A stretch of DNA of 64,000 nucleotides from CAG-791 sp002449595. GTDB taxonomy: Bacteria > Bacillota > Clostridia > Lachnospirales > Lachnospiraceae. Where the stretch lies: contig CAMNHV010000002.1 of assembly GCA_946539855.1 (NCBI GenBank), forward strand, positions 1 to 64,000, in the 5' to 3' direction. The first letter of the stretch is position 1, and every line of letters starts with the position of its first letter. This document shows, piece by piece, positions 47,405 through 55,714 of this stretch. A program made the translations under genes and the position numbers. A model generated the notes under the pieces. The model worked only from the letters and a program-made list of their open reading frames with translations, did no database searches and had not been told where the DNA came from.

Positions 47405-49177
47405 TTGGAATACTTTTCTGATTTACTCACCAGAGAGATGGAGCAGGCCTTTGAGAGGGCGGGCTACGACGGCGCGCTCGGGAAGGTGACGGTCTCGAAC
47501 CGCCCCGACCTGTGCGAATACCAGTGCAACGGCGCGATGGCCGGCGCGAAGCAGTACCACAAGGCGCCGTTCATGATCGCGGAGGACGTGGCGGCGCAGC
47601 TGAAGGACAGCGCCGTGTTCTCCTCGGCCGAGGCCGTGAAGCCGGGCTTCCTGAACCTGAAGGTCTCGGAAGGACTCATTCAGAAGTATGTGGGAGAGAT
47701 GGCGGAGGATCCGCGCTTCGGCTCCCCGCTGCCGGAACACCCGAAGACGGTCATCCTCGACTACGGCGGACCGAACATCGCGAAGCCGCTGCACGTGGGA
47801 CATCTTCGGAGCGCCGTCATCGGCGAGTCGATCAAGCGCATCGTGAAGTGGCACGGCGACCGCGCGATCGGCGACATTCACCTCGGTGACTGGGGCCTGC
47901 AGATGGGCCTCGTCATCACCGAGCTGAAAAAGAGACAGCCGGACCTCGTGTATTTCGACCCCGATTACACGGGCGAGTATCCCGAGGAAGCGCCCTTCAC
48001 CGTGAGCGAGCTCGAGGAGATCTATCCCTTTGCGAGCGGGCGGTCCAAGGAGGACCCGGAGTATTATAAAGAGGCGCTGGAGAACACGCACCTTCTGCAG
48101 GAAGGAAACCGCGGCTACCGCGCGCTCTGGAACAAGATCGTCGCCGTCTCGACGGCGGATATGAAACGCAACTATGAGAGACTGAACGTCTCGTTCGACC
48201 TCTGGTACGGCGAGGCGAGCGTGCACGACCGCATCCCCGGCATGGTGAAGGACCTGAAGGAAAAGGGCTACGCCTATGAGAGCGACGGCGCCCTGATCGT
48301 GGACGTCGCTGAGGAGACGGACGCGAAGGAAGTGCCTCCGTGCATGATCCTGAAATCGGACGGCGCCTCCCTGTACACGACGACGGATCTCGCGACGATC
48401 CTGCAGCGCGAGGAGGACTTCGCGCCGGATGAGATCATCTATATCACCGACAAGCGGCAGGAGCTCCACTTCATCCAGGTGTTCCGCTGCGCCCGCAAGT
48501 GCGGTCTGATCCGCCCGGAGACGGAGCTGCGGCACATCGGCTTCGGAACGGTGAACGGCAAGGACGGGCACGCGCTGAAGACCCGCGACGGCGGCGTCAT
48601 GCGGCTGGAGACGCTCCTTGACGACATCGACGCTGCGATGCTCGAGAAGATCCGCAGCAACGAGGAGATCGGCGAGGAGGAAGCGGACCGCACCGCGAAG
48701 CAGGTCGGCCTCGCTGCGGTCAAGTACGGCGATCTGTCGAACCAGGCCTCCAAGGACTACATCTTCGATATGGACAGGTTCACCTCGTTCGAGGGCGACA
48801 CCGGCCCGTACCTGCTGTACACGATCGTCCGCATCCGCTCGATCCTGCAGAAGTATGCGGCGGCCGGACAGGGGAAGGATGCTTCCCAGTGCCGGATCTG
48901 CGCACCGGGTGATGAGGCTGAGAAAGCCTTGATGCTCGATCTTTGCGGCTTTTCCCAGATGATGGACGACGCCTACCGCGATCTCGCGCCGAACCGGATC
49001 TGCGCCTTCATCTACCGCGTGGCGAACGACTTCAATTCGTTCTACCACGGGACGAAGATCCTGACGGAGCCCGACGAGGCGAAGAAGGAAGGGTACATCG
49101 CACTGCTTTCGCTCTGCGAGCGCATGCTCTCGGCGTGCATCGACGTGCTGGGCTTCAGCGCGCCGGCACGGATGTGA
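47405..49177 (+). CDS. argS: Arginyl-tRNA synthetase
   Basis: A 590-residue class I synthetase charging tRNA-Arg. The HIGH-type motif is HVGH within PNIAKPLHVGHLRSA. A canonical KMSKS is absent, as in many ArgRS; the equivalent loop is near GTVNGKDGHALKTRDGG. The C-terminal anticodon-binding domain ends with PARM, a typical ArgRS terminus. TTG at 47405 is the start, five bases after a strong AAGGAGG; no ATG with similar support exists. An N-terminal tRNA D-loop-binding domain occupies about the first 100 residues. Confidence 0.96.
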   Translation: MEYFSDLLTREMEQAFERAGYDGALGKVTVSNRPDLCEYQCNGAMAGAKQYHKAPFMIAEDVAAQLKDSAVFSSAEAVKPGFLNLKVSEGLIQKYVGEMAEDPRFGSPLPEHPKTVILDYGGPNIAKPLHVGHLRSAVIGESIKRIVKWHGDRAIGDIHLGDWGLQMGLVITELKKRQPDLVYFDPDYTGEYPEEAPFTVSELEEIYPFASGRSKEDPEYYKEALENTHLLQEGNRGYRALWNKIVAVSTADMKRNYERLNVSFDLWYGEASVHDRIPGMVKDLKEKGYAYESDGALIVDVAEETDAKEVPPCMILKSDGASLYTTTDLATILQREEDFAPDEIIYITDKRQELHFIQVFRCARKCGLIRPETELRHIGFGTVNGKDGHALKTRDGGVMRLETLLDDIDAAMLEKIRSNEEIGEEEADRTAKQVGLAAVKYGDLSNQASKDYIFDMDRFTSFEGDTGPYLLYTIVRIRSILQKYAAAGQGKDASQCRICAPGDEAEKALMLDLCGFSQMMDDAYRDLAPNRICAFIYRVANDFNSFYHGTKILTEPDEAKKEGYIALLSLCERMLSACIDVLGFSAPARM

Positions 49178-49186
49178 CCCGTGAAA

Positions 49187-49215
49187 TTTACAACGCTTAG
49201 GTTGTGTGGTAAAAT
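49187..49215 (+). promoter_or_regulatory. Sigma-A promoter for the adenosyltransferase-dapA unit
   Basis: TTTACA (49187-49192), 17 bases, TAAAAT (49210-49215). It lies between argS and the gene at 49267. Confidence 0.65.
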
Positions 49216-49266
49216 CGCGCTAATAAGTGACTGGATCGCCCGGCGCTTCGCGGCCGGACAGGGCGG

Positions 49267-49779
49267 ATGAAAGATATGCACAGCGGAAAGATCATGATTT
49301 TTACCGGCAGCGGGCACGGCAAGACGCCCGCGGCACTCGGCAAGGCACTGCTTCGGGCAGCCCAGGGAGACCGGGTCGTCGTTATTCAGTTCCTCAAGGA
49401 CAGGGGGCTCGCGGACACTTCCTTCTGCAAGCGCCTCGCTCCGGAGATCAAGATCTTCCGGTTTGAAAAGTCTCCCGGATGCTATAACGACATGGACTCG
49501 GGAGCGCAGGAAGAAGAGAAGCGCAACATCCGCAACGGGCTGATGTTTGCGAAGAAGGTGCTCACGACCGGCGAGTGCGACCTCCTCATCCTCGATGAGG
49601 TGTTCGGCATCGTCGACAACGGCATCATCACGGAAGAGGAGCTTCTCGGGGTCCTCTCTCAGCGCGGCCTGACGGACGTCATCCTGACGGGCGCGCAGAC
49701 AAAGAACGGGATCTGCCGCTTCGCGGACGAGGTCTCGGAGATCAACACGGCGCACTATGAGGCCGGCGGAACATCCTGA
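49267..49779 (+). CDS. CobA/CobO-type corrinoid adenosyltransferase-like protein
   Basis: A 170-residue P-loop protein resembling ATP:cob(I)alamin adenosyltransferases of the CobA/BtuR family. The P-loop reads GSGHGKTPAALG (from residue 14), where the family usually has a GKGKTTAA-type sequence, so one Lys and one Thr are replaced. LLILDEVFGIVDNGII and the closing VILTGAQ segment fit the family. It would adenosylate corrinoids, but no other cobamide gene is nearby, and another ATP-dependent role is possible. The start may be 49276, which has better ribosome-site spacing. The gene is followed by dapA after 29 bases. Confidence 0.75.
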   Translation: MKDMHSGKIMIFTGSGHGKTPAALGKALLRAAQGDRVVVIQFLKDRGLADTSFCKRLAPEIKIFRFEKSPGCYNDMDSGAQEEEKRNIRNGLMFAKKVLTTGECDLLILDEVFGIVDNGIITEEELLGVLSQRGLTDVILTGAQTKNGICRFADEVSEINTAHYEAGGTS

Positions 49780-49808
49780 CAAACCAACACAAGCGGAGGA
49801 ATTGCACA

Positions 49809-50696
49809 ATGTCAGTATTTAAGGGTTCAGCAGTTGCTATCGTCACACCGTTCCATGAGAAGGACCTGACGGTCAACTACGACGCGTTCGCGGAGCAGAT
49901 CGATTACCAGATAGGTCATGGCACCGACGCGATCGTCGTCTGCGGCTCCACCGGCGAAGCGGCGACTTTGACCGAGCAGGAGCACAAGGACGTCTGCAAA
50001 TTCTGCATCGAGTACGTGAAGGGCCGCGTGCCGGTCATCGCGGGCACAGGCTCCAACAGCACCGCGACGGCGATCGACCTGTCCGTCGAGGCGCAGAAGG
50101 ACGGCGCGGACGCGCTGCTCATCGTCTCGCCCTACTACAACAAGGGCACGCAGGAAGGCCTTTTCCTCCACTATAAAGCGATCGCGGATGCGGTGAACAT
50201 CCCCGTCATCATGTACAACGTCCCGAGCCGGACCGGCGTCAACATCGCCCCGGCGACGCAGGCACGCATCGTGAAGGAAGTGCCGAACGTGGTCGGCGTG
50301 AAGGAAGCGAGCGGCAACATCAGCCAGATCGTGGAGCTCATGGCGCTGACGGACGGCAACATCGAGCTGTATTCCGGCAACGACGACCAGGTCGTGCCGC
50401 TCCTGTCCATGGGCGGCCTCGGCGTGATCTCCGTCGTCGCGAACATCGCGCCGCAGGCGATGCACGATATGTGCGCGAAGTTCTTCGAGGGCGACCTCGC
50501 CGGCGCGCAGAAGCTGCAGAGAGATACGTTTGAGATCTTCAAGTATCTGTTCTGCGAAGTCAACCCGATCCCGGTCAAGAAGGCCGTGGACCTGATGGGC
50601 CTGAACGCGGGTCCGCTCCGCATGCCGCTGACCGAGATGACGCCGGCGAACGCGGAGAAACTTGCACAGGCGATGAAAAACTTCGGACTGATCTGA
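49809..50696 (+). CDS. dapA: 4-hydroxy-tetrahydrodipicolinate synthase
   Basis: A 295-residue TIM-barrel aldolase condensing pyruvate with aspartate semialdehyde, the first step committed to lysine and diaminopimelate. The Schiff-base lysine is Lys165 in VGVKEASGN; the tyrosine of the proton relay is in MYNVPSRTG; the GSTGEAATL substrate loop is intact. GGAGGAATT precedes the ATG. dapB follows after a 91-base spacer with a strong hairpin. Length and motifs give no sign of the related N-acetylneuraminate lyase. Confidence 0.96.
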   Translation: MSVFKGSAVAIVTPFHEKDLTVNYDAFAEQIDYQIGHGTDAIVVCGSTGEAATLTEQEHKDVCKFCIEYVKGRVPVIAGTGSNSTATAIDLSVEAQKDGADALLIVSPYYNKGTQEGLFLHYKAIADAVNIPVIMYNVPSRTGVNIAPATQARIVKEVPNVVGVKEASGNISQIVELMALTDGNIELYSGNDDQVVPLLSMGGLGVISVVANIAPQAMHDMCAKFFEGDLAGAQKLQRDTFEIFKYLFCEVNPIPVKKAVDLMGLNAGPLRMPLTEMTPANAEKLAQAMKNFGLI

Positions 50697-50743
50697 CCGT
50701 CATACCGGCCCCAGAACGGAACGAGAACCAGAAGAACAATTGC

Positions 50744-50770
50744 GGCCGGGCATCACTGCCCGGCCATTTT
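50744..50770 (+). terminator. Hairpin between dapA and dapB
   Basis: Perfect arms GGCCGGGCA and TGCCCGGCC around TCAC, then ATTTT. It has terminator form but lies only about 18 bases before dapB, so it may attenuate read-through or end dapA while dapB starts separately. The dapB ribosome site follows it. Confidence 0.75.
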
Positions 50771-50787
50771 GTCAAAAGGAGGATGGA

Positions 50788-51558
50788 ATGACGAACATAC
50801 TGCTGAGCGGCTGCAACGGGAAAATGGGGCGCATGGTCACGGACCTCGCGGCGAAGGATGAGAATACCGCGGTCATCGCGGGCGTGGACGCGTTTGGGAC
50901 GTCCGCGGCCGGCTATCCGGTGTACCCTTCGTTTGAGGCACTGGCCGAGGCGGGCGGCGAAAAGCCCGACGTGATCGTCGACTTCTCGAACGCGTCCGCG
51001 CTGGAAGGACTGCTCGCGTACGCCGTGAAGGAAGGCGTTCCCTGCGTCCTGTGTACGACCGGCTACAGCGAGGCGCAGCTCGCCGCGATCAAAGAAGCGT
51101 CGGCGAAGATCCCGGTGCTCCGGTCCGGCAACATGTCGATCGGCATCAACCTGCTGGACGACCTGCTGAAGGAAGCTGCCGCGAAGCTCACGGCGGCCGG
51201 ATTCGACGTCGAGATCGTCGAGAAGCACCACAACCAGAAGGTTGACGCGCCGAGCGGAACAGCGCTCCTGCTCGCGGACACGATCTGCGCGGCGGCAGGC
51301 GGCGACTATGACTACGTCTATGACAGGACCACGCGCCGCGAGAAGCGCCCGAAGAAAGAGATCGGCATCTCCGCGGTCCGCGGCGGCACGATCGTCGGCG
51401 ACCACGACGTGATCTTCGCGGGAGAGGATGAAGTCATCACGTTCTCCCACAGGGCTTATTCGAGGGCAGTCTTCGGAAAAGGTGCTCTGGAGGCGGCCAA
51501 GTTCCTTCCCGGCCGGGAGCCCGGCATGTACGACATGCACAGTGTCCTCAACCGCTGA
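50788..51558 (+). CDS. dapB: 4-hydroxy-tetrahydrodipicolinate reductase
   Basis: A 256-residue NAD(P)H-dependent reductase acting on the DapA product. The nucleotide motif GCNGKMGRM is near the start, and the catalytic block EKHHNQKVDAPSGTA includes the conserved His-His and Lys residues. The ATG at 50788 follows AAGGAGG; 16 further upstream codons run through the hairpin and are not expected to be translated. dapA lies immediately before, and aspartate kinase and homoserine dehydrogenase genes occur 6-8 kb downstream. Confidence 0.96.
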   Translation: MTNILLSGCNGKMGRMVTDLAAKDENTAVIAGVDAFGTSAAGYPVYPSFEALAEAGGEKPDVIVDFSNASALEGLLAYAVKEGVPCVLCTTGYSEAQLAAIKEASAKIPVLRSGNMSIGINLLDDLLKEAAAKLTAAGFDVEIVEKHHNQKVDAPSGTALLLADTICAAAGGDYDYVYDRTTRREKRPKKEIGISAVRGGTIVGDHDVIFAGEDEVITFSHRAYSRAVFGKGALEAAKFLPGREPGMYDMHSVLNR

Positions 51559-51610
51559 TAGAATTCTTGAGCGGAACTGATAAGGCGCACCCGGTGACGC
51601 ACCGGGTGCC

Positions 51611-51637
51611 GCATTCGGCAAAACCACATTCGTGGAT
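51611..51637 (+). repeat. 27-bp leader element, fbp copy
   Basis: Matches the element at 38318-38344 at 25 of 27 positions. The two differences fall opposite each other in the hairpin: here CCAC-ATTC-GTGG, there CCGC-ATTC-GCGG, so pairing is preserved. It ends 22 bases before the fbp start. Confidence 0.75.
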
Positions 51638-51659
51638 TTTACCTCAGCGAGGAATGAAA

Positions 51660-53618
51660 ATGGAACAGCTCAGAATGGAGCTCATGCAGCGAATCTCAAA
51701 ACAGTTTCCGACGGTGGCGGCGGCCTCCACGGAGATCATCAACCTCTCGGCGATCCTGAACCTGCCGATGGGATCGGAACTCTTCCTCGCGGATCTCCAC
51801 GGGGAGCACGGCGCGTTCGCCCACGTCGCGGGCAGCGGGTCCGGCACGGTCCGCATCAAGGTGGAGGAGACGTTCGGAGCATCGCTCAGCGCGGAGGAAA
51901 AGAAGGCGCTCACGGCGATGATCGTCTATCCGCAGGAGAAAATGGAAGAGGCGCTGCGAAAAGGCCTTTGCACCGACGAATGGATGTCTGAGACGATCAC
52001 GCGCCTCGTGGCGGTCACGAAGCGGGTCGTGAGCAAATACACGAGATCCAAGGTGCGCAAGGCGCTCCCGGAGAACTTCCGCTACGTCATCGAGGAGCTG
52101 ATCACGGAGAAGTCCGGCTCCCGCGAGAAGGAGGAGTACTTCCAGGAGATCATCCGGACCGTGATCCGGCTGGACCGCGGGCGGGAGCTGATCATCGCGC
52201 TCGCGCGGCTCATCCGCCGGCTCGTGATCGACCGGCTGCACGTCCTGGGCGACATCTACGACCGCGGCAGGGAAGCCCACATGATCATGGACGACCTGAT
52301 GCAGCGCGCCGGCAGCGTCGACATCCAGTGGGGCAACCACGACATCGTGTGGATGGGAGCGGCAGCGGGATCCCTCCCCTGCATCTTCAACGTGATCCGC
52401 ATGTGCGCCCGCTACGGGAGCCTCGACGTCCTTGAGAACTATTACGAGATCGACCTGCGCCCGCTCTCGGAGCTCGCGGCCAGGGAGTACGGCGAAGTCA
52501 GCCTGCACACGTTCAGCATCATCTACGACACGGGATACGACACCCGCGACCTCGCGCGCGACATGAAGACGCACAAGGCGGCCGCGATCCTGCAGATGAA
52601 GCTGGAGGGCCAGGCGATCCTGCGCCATCCGGAATTCCATATGGAGGAGCGGCTGCTCCTCGACAAGATCGACTTCATGAAGAAGCGGATCCGCATCGGA
52701 AGGCGGTATTATCCGCTCCGCGACACGGACTTCCCGACCGTCAGCCCGCGGGATCCCTACGCGCTGACGCCGGAGGAGGAGAAGGTCGCCGCGCGTCTCG
52801 CGGATTCGTTCCGCCGGAGCGAGCGGCTCCAGAGGCACGTCCGCTTCCTGTTCACGAACGGCTCCATGTACCTGAAACACAACGGCAGCCTCCTGTATCA
52901 CGGCTGCATTCCGATGGACAAGGAGGGCAGATTCCGCTCGATGGAGATCGGCGGGAAGACGTGCTCGGGAAAAGCACTTTCCGACGCCCTCGAGTATCAC
53001 GCTAGGCAGGGCTACTTCGCAAGGCGCGGGAGCGATGCCAAGGCCTACGGCCAGGACATCCTCTGGTACCTGTGGACGGGACCGGTCTCCCCGCTGTTCG
53101 GCAAGGACCGCGCGACGACGTTCGAGCGCTATTTCGTGGAAGAGAAGAATACGCACAAAGAGACGCAGGATCCGTACTACAAACTGATCCGCCAGCCGGA
53201 GACCGCGGAGAAGATCCTCGCGGAGTTCGGCCTCGGCGCGGAAGGCACGCGCATCATTAATGGCCACGTCGACACGAAGCGGAAGAAGGGAGAGTCCCCC
53301 GTCCTCTGCGGCGGCAGGGTGATCGTCGTCGACAGCGGCAACAGCGCGGCGCTCGCGGCGGCGACCGGCAAGTCCGGCGCAACGCTCGTCGCGGATTCGG
53401 CGGGCCTCCGGCTCTCGGTCCACGAGCGGTTCGGCTCGGCGGAAGAGGCGGCACTGGAAGAAAAGGACTATCTGTCCGGCACGGATTACATCGTCCGGTA
53501 TGAGAAGCGGCGCCTCGTGCGAGATACGGACACCGGCACCGACATCCTGCGGCAGATCAGCCAGCTTGAAGAGCTCCTCGGCGCATACCGCGAGGGCGCG
53601 CTCATCGAGCGCTCATAA
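51660..53618 (+). CDS. fbp: Class III fructose-1,6-bisphosphatase
   Basis: A 652-residue gluconeogenic enzyme of the Firmicutes-specific class III. It is a calcineurin-type metallophosphatase: FLADLHGEHGAF, GDIYDRGREA and WGNHDIVWMG give the metal ligands. C-terminally, NGHVDTKRKKGESP and DSGNSAALAAATGK complete the active site. ATG at 51660 has GAGG seven bases upstream; an ATG six bases earlier has no room for a ribosome site. The leader holds the conserved 27-bp element. HisA follows after 25 bases and may be co-transcribed. Confidence 0.95.
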   Translation: MEQLRMELMQRISKQFPTVAAASTEIINLSAILNLPMGSELFLADLHGEHGAFAHVAGSGSGTVRIKVEETFGASLSAEEKKALTAMIVYPQEKMEEALRKGLCTDEWMSETITRLVAVTKRVVSKYTRSKVRKALPENFRYVIEELITEKSGSREKEEYFQEIIRTVIRLDRGRELIIALARLIRRLVIDRLHVLGDIYDRGREAHMIMDDLMQRAGSVDIQWGNHDIVWMGAAAGSLPCIFNVIRMCARYGSLDVLENYYEIDLRPLSELAAREYGEVSLHTFSIIYDTGYDTRDLARDMKTHKAAAILQMKLEGQAILRHPEFHMEERLLLDKIDFMKKRIRIGRRYYPLRDTDFPTVSPRDPYALTPEEEKVAARLADSFRRSERLQRHVRFLFTNGSMYLKHNGSLLYHGCIPMDKEGRFRSMEIGGKTCSGKALSDALEYHARQGYFARRGSDAKAYGQDILWYLWTGPVSPLFGKDRATTFERYFVEEKNTHKETQDPYYKLIRQPETAEKILAEFGLGAEGTRIINGHVDTKRKKGESPVLCGGRVIVVDSGNSAALAAATGKSGATLVADSAGLRLSVHERFGSAEEAALEEKDYLSGTDYIVRYEKRRLVRDTDTGTDILRQISQLEELLGAYREGALIERS

Positions 53619-53643
53619 GGAGACGGAAAGCGAGACAAGGCAC

Positions 53644-54423
53644 ATGAAGATCCGTCCCTGCATCGACATTCATAACGGCGCGGTCAAGCAGATCGTCGGC
53701 ATGACCGCGGAGGACGCCGGCGGCGTCCGCGAGAACTTCGTGTCGCGCGAAGGCGCGGCCTATTTCGCGGCAATTTACAGAGAAAAGGACCTTCCCGGCG
53801 GCCACGTCATTCTGCTGAACGGAAAGGACGATCCCTATTATGAGGCGGACGTCAGGGAGGCGCTGAGCGCGCTCCGGGCGTTCCCGGGCGGGCTCGACGT
53901 CGGCGGCGGCATCACGCCGGAGAACGCGGGCATGTTTCTGGACGCGGGCGCGGCGCACGTGATCGTCACGTCTTTTGTGTTCCGGGACGGGAAGCTGGAT
54001 GAGGAGCGCCTGTCCGCGATGGTGGATGCTGTAGGAATCAGGAGGCTCATCCTGGACCTGTCCTGCAGGCGAACGGAGAGCGGCGACTATTTCATTGTGA
54101 CGGATCGCTGGCGGAAGATGACGGATCTCGCTGTGACGCAGGAGACGCTGGAGCGTCTCAGCGCGTCGTGCGACGGATTCCTGATCCACGCGGCGGACGT
54201 TGAGGGCAAGCGGGGCGGCATCGAGACCGGCCTCACCCGGATCCTCGGACAGTTTGTACAGAAGACGAAGTTCCACGTGACCTACGCCGGCGGCGTCCAC
54301 GACCTGGCCGACCTGGACCGGATCCGCGAGGAGAGCGGCGGGCTGCTCGACGTGACGGTCGGAAGCGCCCTCGACCTGTTCGGCGGGAATCTGTCTCTGG
54401 ACGAGCTGGTGAGCAGGTGCTGA
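53644..54423 (+). CDS. hisA: HisA, ProFAR isomerase of the eukaryotic (HIS6) type
   Basis: A 259-residue (beta/alpha)8 barrel of the HisA family. The start MKIRPCIDIHNGAVKQIVG contains the catalytic-type Asp8. The layout, including LDVGGGITPENAG, LDLSCRR and TYAGGVHDLADLD, matches the HIS6-like subgroup that occurs in fungi and in some bacteria, rather than the usual bacterial HisA. It isomerises ProFAR in histidine synthesis. No other his gene is nearby. The start is the ATG at 53644, with AAGG close upstream; a longer frame overlaps the fbp end. A terminator follows about 90 bases later. Confidence 0.85.
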   Translation: MKIRPCIDIHNGAVKQIVGMTAEDAGGVRENFVSREGAAYFAAIYREKDLPGGHVILLNGKDDPYYEADVREALSALRAFPGGLDVGGGITPENAGMFLDAGAAHVIVTSFVFRDGKLDEERLSAMVDAVGIRRLILDLSCRRTESGDYFIVTDRWRKMTDLAVTQETLERLSASCDGFLIHAADVEGKRGGIETGLTRILGQFVQKTKFHVTYAGGVHDLADLDRIREESGGLLDVTVGSALDLFGGNLSLDELVSRC

Positions 54424-54510
54424 AGCATCAGCAGAAGATGCTGAAATGAAGCATCAGGAAATGATATTGAAACGAAGCGCCGGGAGAGGATCCCGGAACA
54501 GAAGATGAAA

Positions 54511-54540
54511 AAACCTCCGCCTGCTGCGGAGGTTTCTCAT
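54511..54540. terminator. Bidirectional intrinsic terminator
   Basis: Ten-base arms AAACCTCCGC and GCGGAGGTTT around CTGCT. On the minus strand the stem is followed by TTTTTT, and on the plus strand by TTTCTCATT, so it can end both hisA (plus) and the cold-shock gene (minus). The gap between 54541 and 54660 shows nothing further. Confidence 0.85.
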
Positions 54541-54660
54541 TCGATCGAATTCTATCTCATGACGATTGCGTAATCCCAATATAGATGCTGTATATTAAAG
54601 AATATGCCTGCAGTCAGAGCGATTGTGCGGGCGCTGCGCAATTGCCCCACAGAGCACAGA

Positions 54661-54861
54661 TCAAAGCTTTGTGACGTTGACAGCCTGAGGACCCTTCTCG
54701 CCCTGGATCACATCGTACTCAACCTGCTGACCTTCGTCGAGAGACTTGAAGCCTTCCATATTCAGTCCGGAATAATGAACGAAGACATCATGCCCTTCCG
54801 AATCGGAGATAAAGCCGTAACCCTTCTGGTTATTAAACCATTTAACAGTACCTTTATTCAT
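54661..54861 (-). CDS. cspA: Cold-shock domain protein
   Basis: A 66-residue CSD protein binding single-stranded RNA and DNA. Both RNP motifs are visible: KGYGFI and DVFVHY, plus the usual MNKGTVKWFNNQ start. GGAGGTAGCG stands before the ATG. It reads on the minus strand, against all neighbours, and is followed by a bidirectional terminator. An open frame on the plus strand through the same bases is a shadow. The CSP name is a family-level label, since paralogues cannot be told apart here. Confidence 0.96.
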   Translation of the reverse strand: MNKGTVKWFNNQKGYGFISDSEGHDVFVHYSGLNMEGFKSLDEGQQVEYDVIQGEKGPQAVNVTKL

Positions 54862-55270
54862 GTATCGCTACCTCCAAATATAAAGAAAATTAGTCTGCCG
54901 GCAGTCAGCATCAGGCCGTCAGCAATTTTACGTTAGCACAAGTATGTTTAAAAGTAAAGAAAAACATAGTAGGAATGCGGCATTTCGCGGTTTTTTTAAA
55001 TTACAAATATTCGATAAAAGAATAGTTAGGTATCTATAATACATGCCATCGCGGAAAATGATTTTTCCGCGTTCCCGGACCGTGGGATCCGACGCAGCAC
55101 TTCTTTACTTTAAAACACTAAAATGATAAAATTCTAACGTGTGAAAGGTCCCGGCGGAGCGCACAGCCTCCGTTTCCGGCCTGCGAAAAAAGCGCCGCGG
55201 GCAGGGAAAAGTGCCGGGAACGATCGATAATGAAACAGTAACTGCGCTGCGCTTTAGAATGGTGGAAGAC
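54862..55270. other. AT-rich divergent region between cold-shock and YerC genes
   Basis: About 400 bases, the most AT-rich stretch nearby. On the minus strand it would give the cold-shock gene a long leader, with TTTACT-17-TAACGT as a possible promoter about 70 bases before the ATG; long leaders are common for csp genes. On the plus strand no firm promoter for the YerC-like gene was found. The longer in-frame GTG at 55211 is a possible alternative start for that gene. Confidence 0.4.
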
Positions 55271-55573
55271 ATGATGAACAACAAGCTTAGGACACCTGCG
55301 GTAGAACATCTCTTCGAGGCGATCCTCTGCCTTGAGAATACGGAAGAGTGTTTCGACTTTTTTGAGGACCTGTGCACGGTCAACGAGGTGCTGTCACTGT
55401 CGCAGCGGTTTGAAGTGGCCTCGATGCTCCGCAGCCACGACACGTACCTGAAGATCGCGGAGAAGACAGGGGCGTCGACGGCGACGATCAGCCGCGTGAA
55501 CCGCTCGCTCAACTACGGGAACGACGGCTACGACATGGTCTTCGCGAGAATGAAAAAAGACGAGGAAAAATAA
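55271..55573 (+). CDS. yerC: YerC/YecD-type TrpR-like DNA-binding protein
   Basis: A 100-residue TrpR-superfamily regulator like B. subtilis YerC. Conserved segments are VEHLFEAILCLEN, FFEDLCTVNEVLSLSQRFEVASML, and the recognition part KTGASTATISRVNRSLNYGN. The start is uncertain. The family usually begins just before KLR, which favours the ATG at 55271 or 55274 behind GGTGGAAG; a GTG at 55211 would add 20 residues. Target genes are unknown; uracil permease follows after a strong hairpin. Ends 26 bases before that hairpin. Confidence 0.85.
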   Translation: MMNNKLRTPAVEHLFEAILCLENTEECFDFFEDLCTVNEVLSLSQRFEVASMLRSHDTYLKIAEKTGASTATISRVNRSLNYGNDGYDMVFARMKKDEEK

Positions 55574-55599
55574 CGCAGGACCGGTGCAGAAACCGGCAG

Positions 55600-55632
55600 A
55601 AGATGATCCGGCGGACCCCGCCGGATCATCTT
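55600..55632 (+). terminator. Very stable 15-bp hairpin
   Basis: Perfect arms AAGATGATCCGGCGG and its complement with the loop ACC, starting 27 bases after the yerC-like stop. No T-tract follows. It may be a terminator, or an operator or leader element of the permease gene, whose TATAAT-like box lies just downstream. Confidence 0.7.
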
Positions 55633-55714
55633 GACGCAGGGGGTGTTTTATAATAGAATCATTGCCGGTTCTGGCAAATATATCCGGGAAGAAGACCCGG
55701 GGAGGGGAAGTAAT

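Noticed and set aside
51567..51659. 31-codon N-terminal extension of fbp
   Set aside because: Contains the 27-bp leader element and no ribosome site; the ATG at 51660 is correctly spaced from GAGG.
54604..54936. Plus-strand frame across the cold-shock gene
   Set aside because: The minus strand encodes a textbook cold-shock domain with both RNP motifs and a strong ribosome site.
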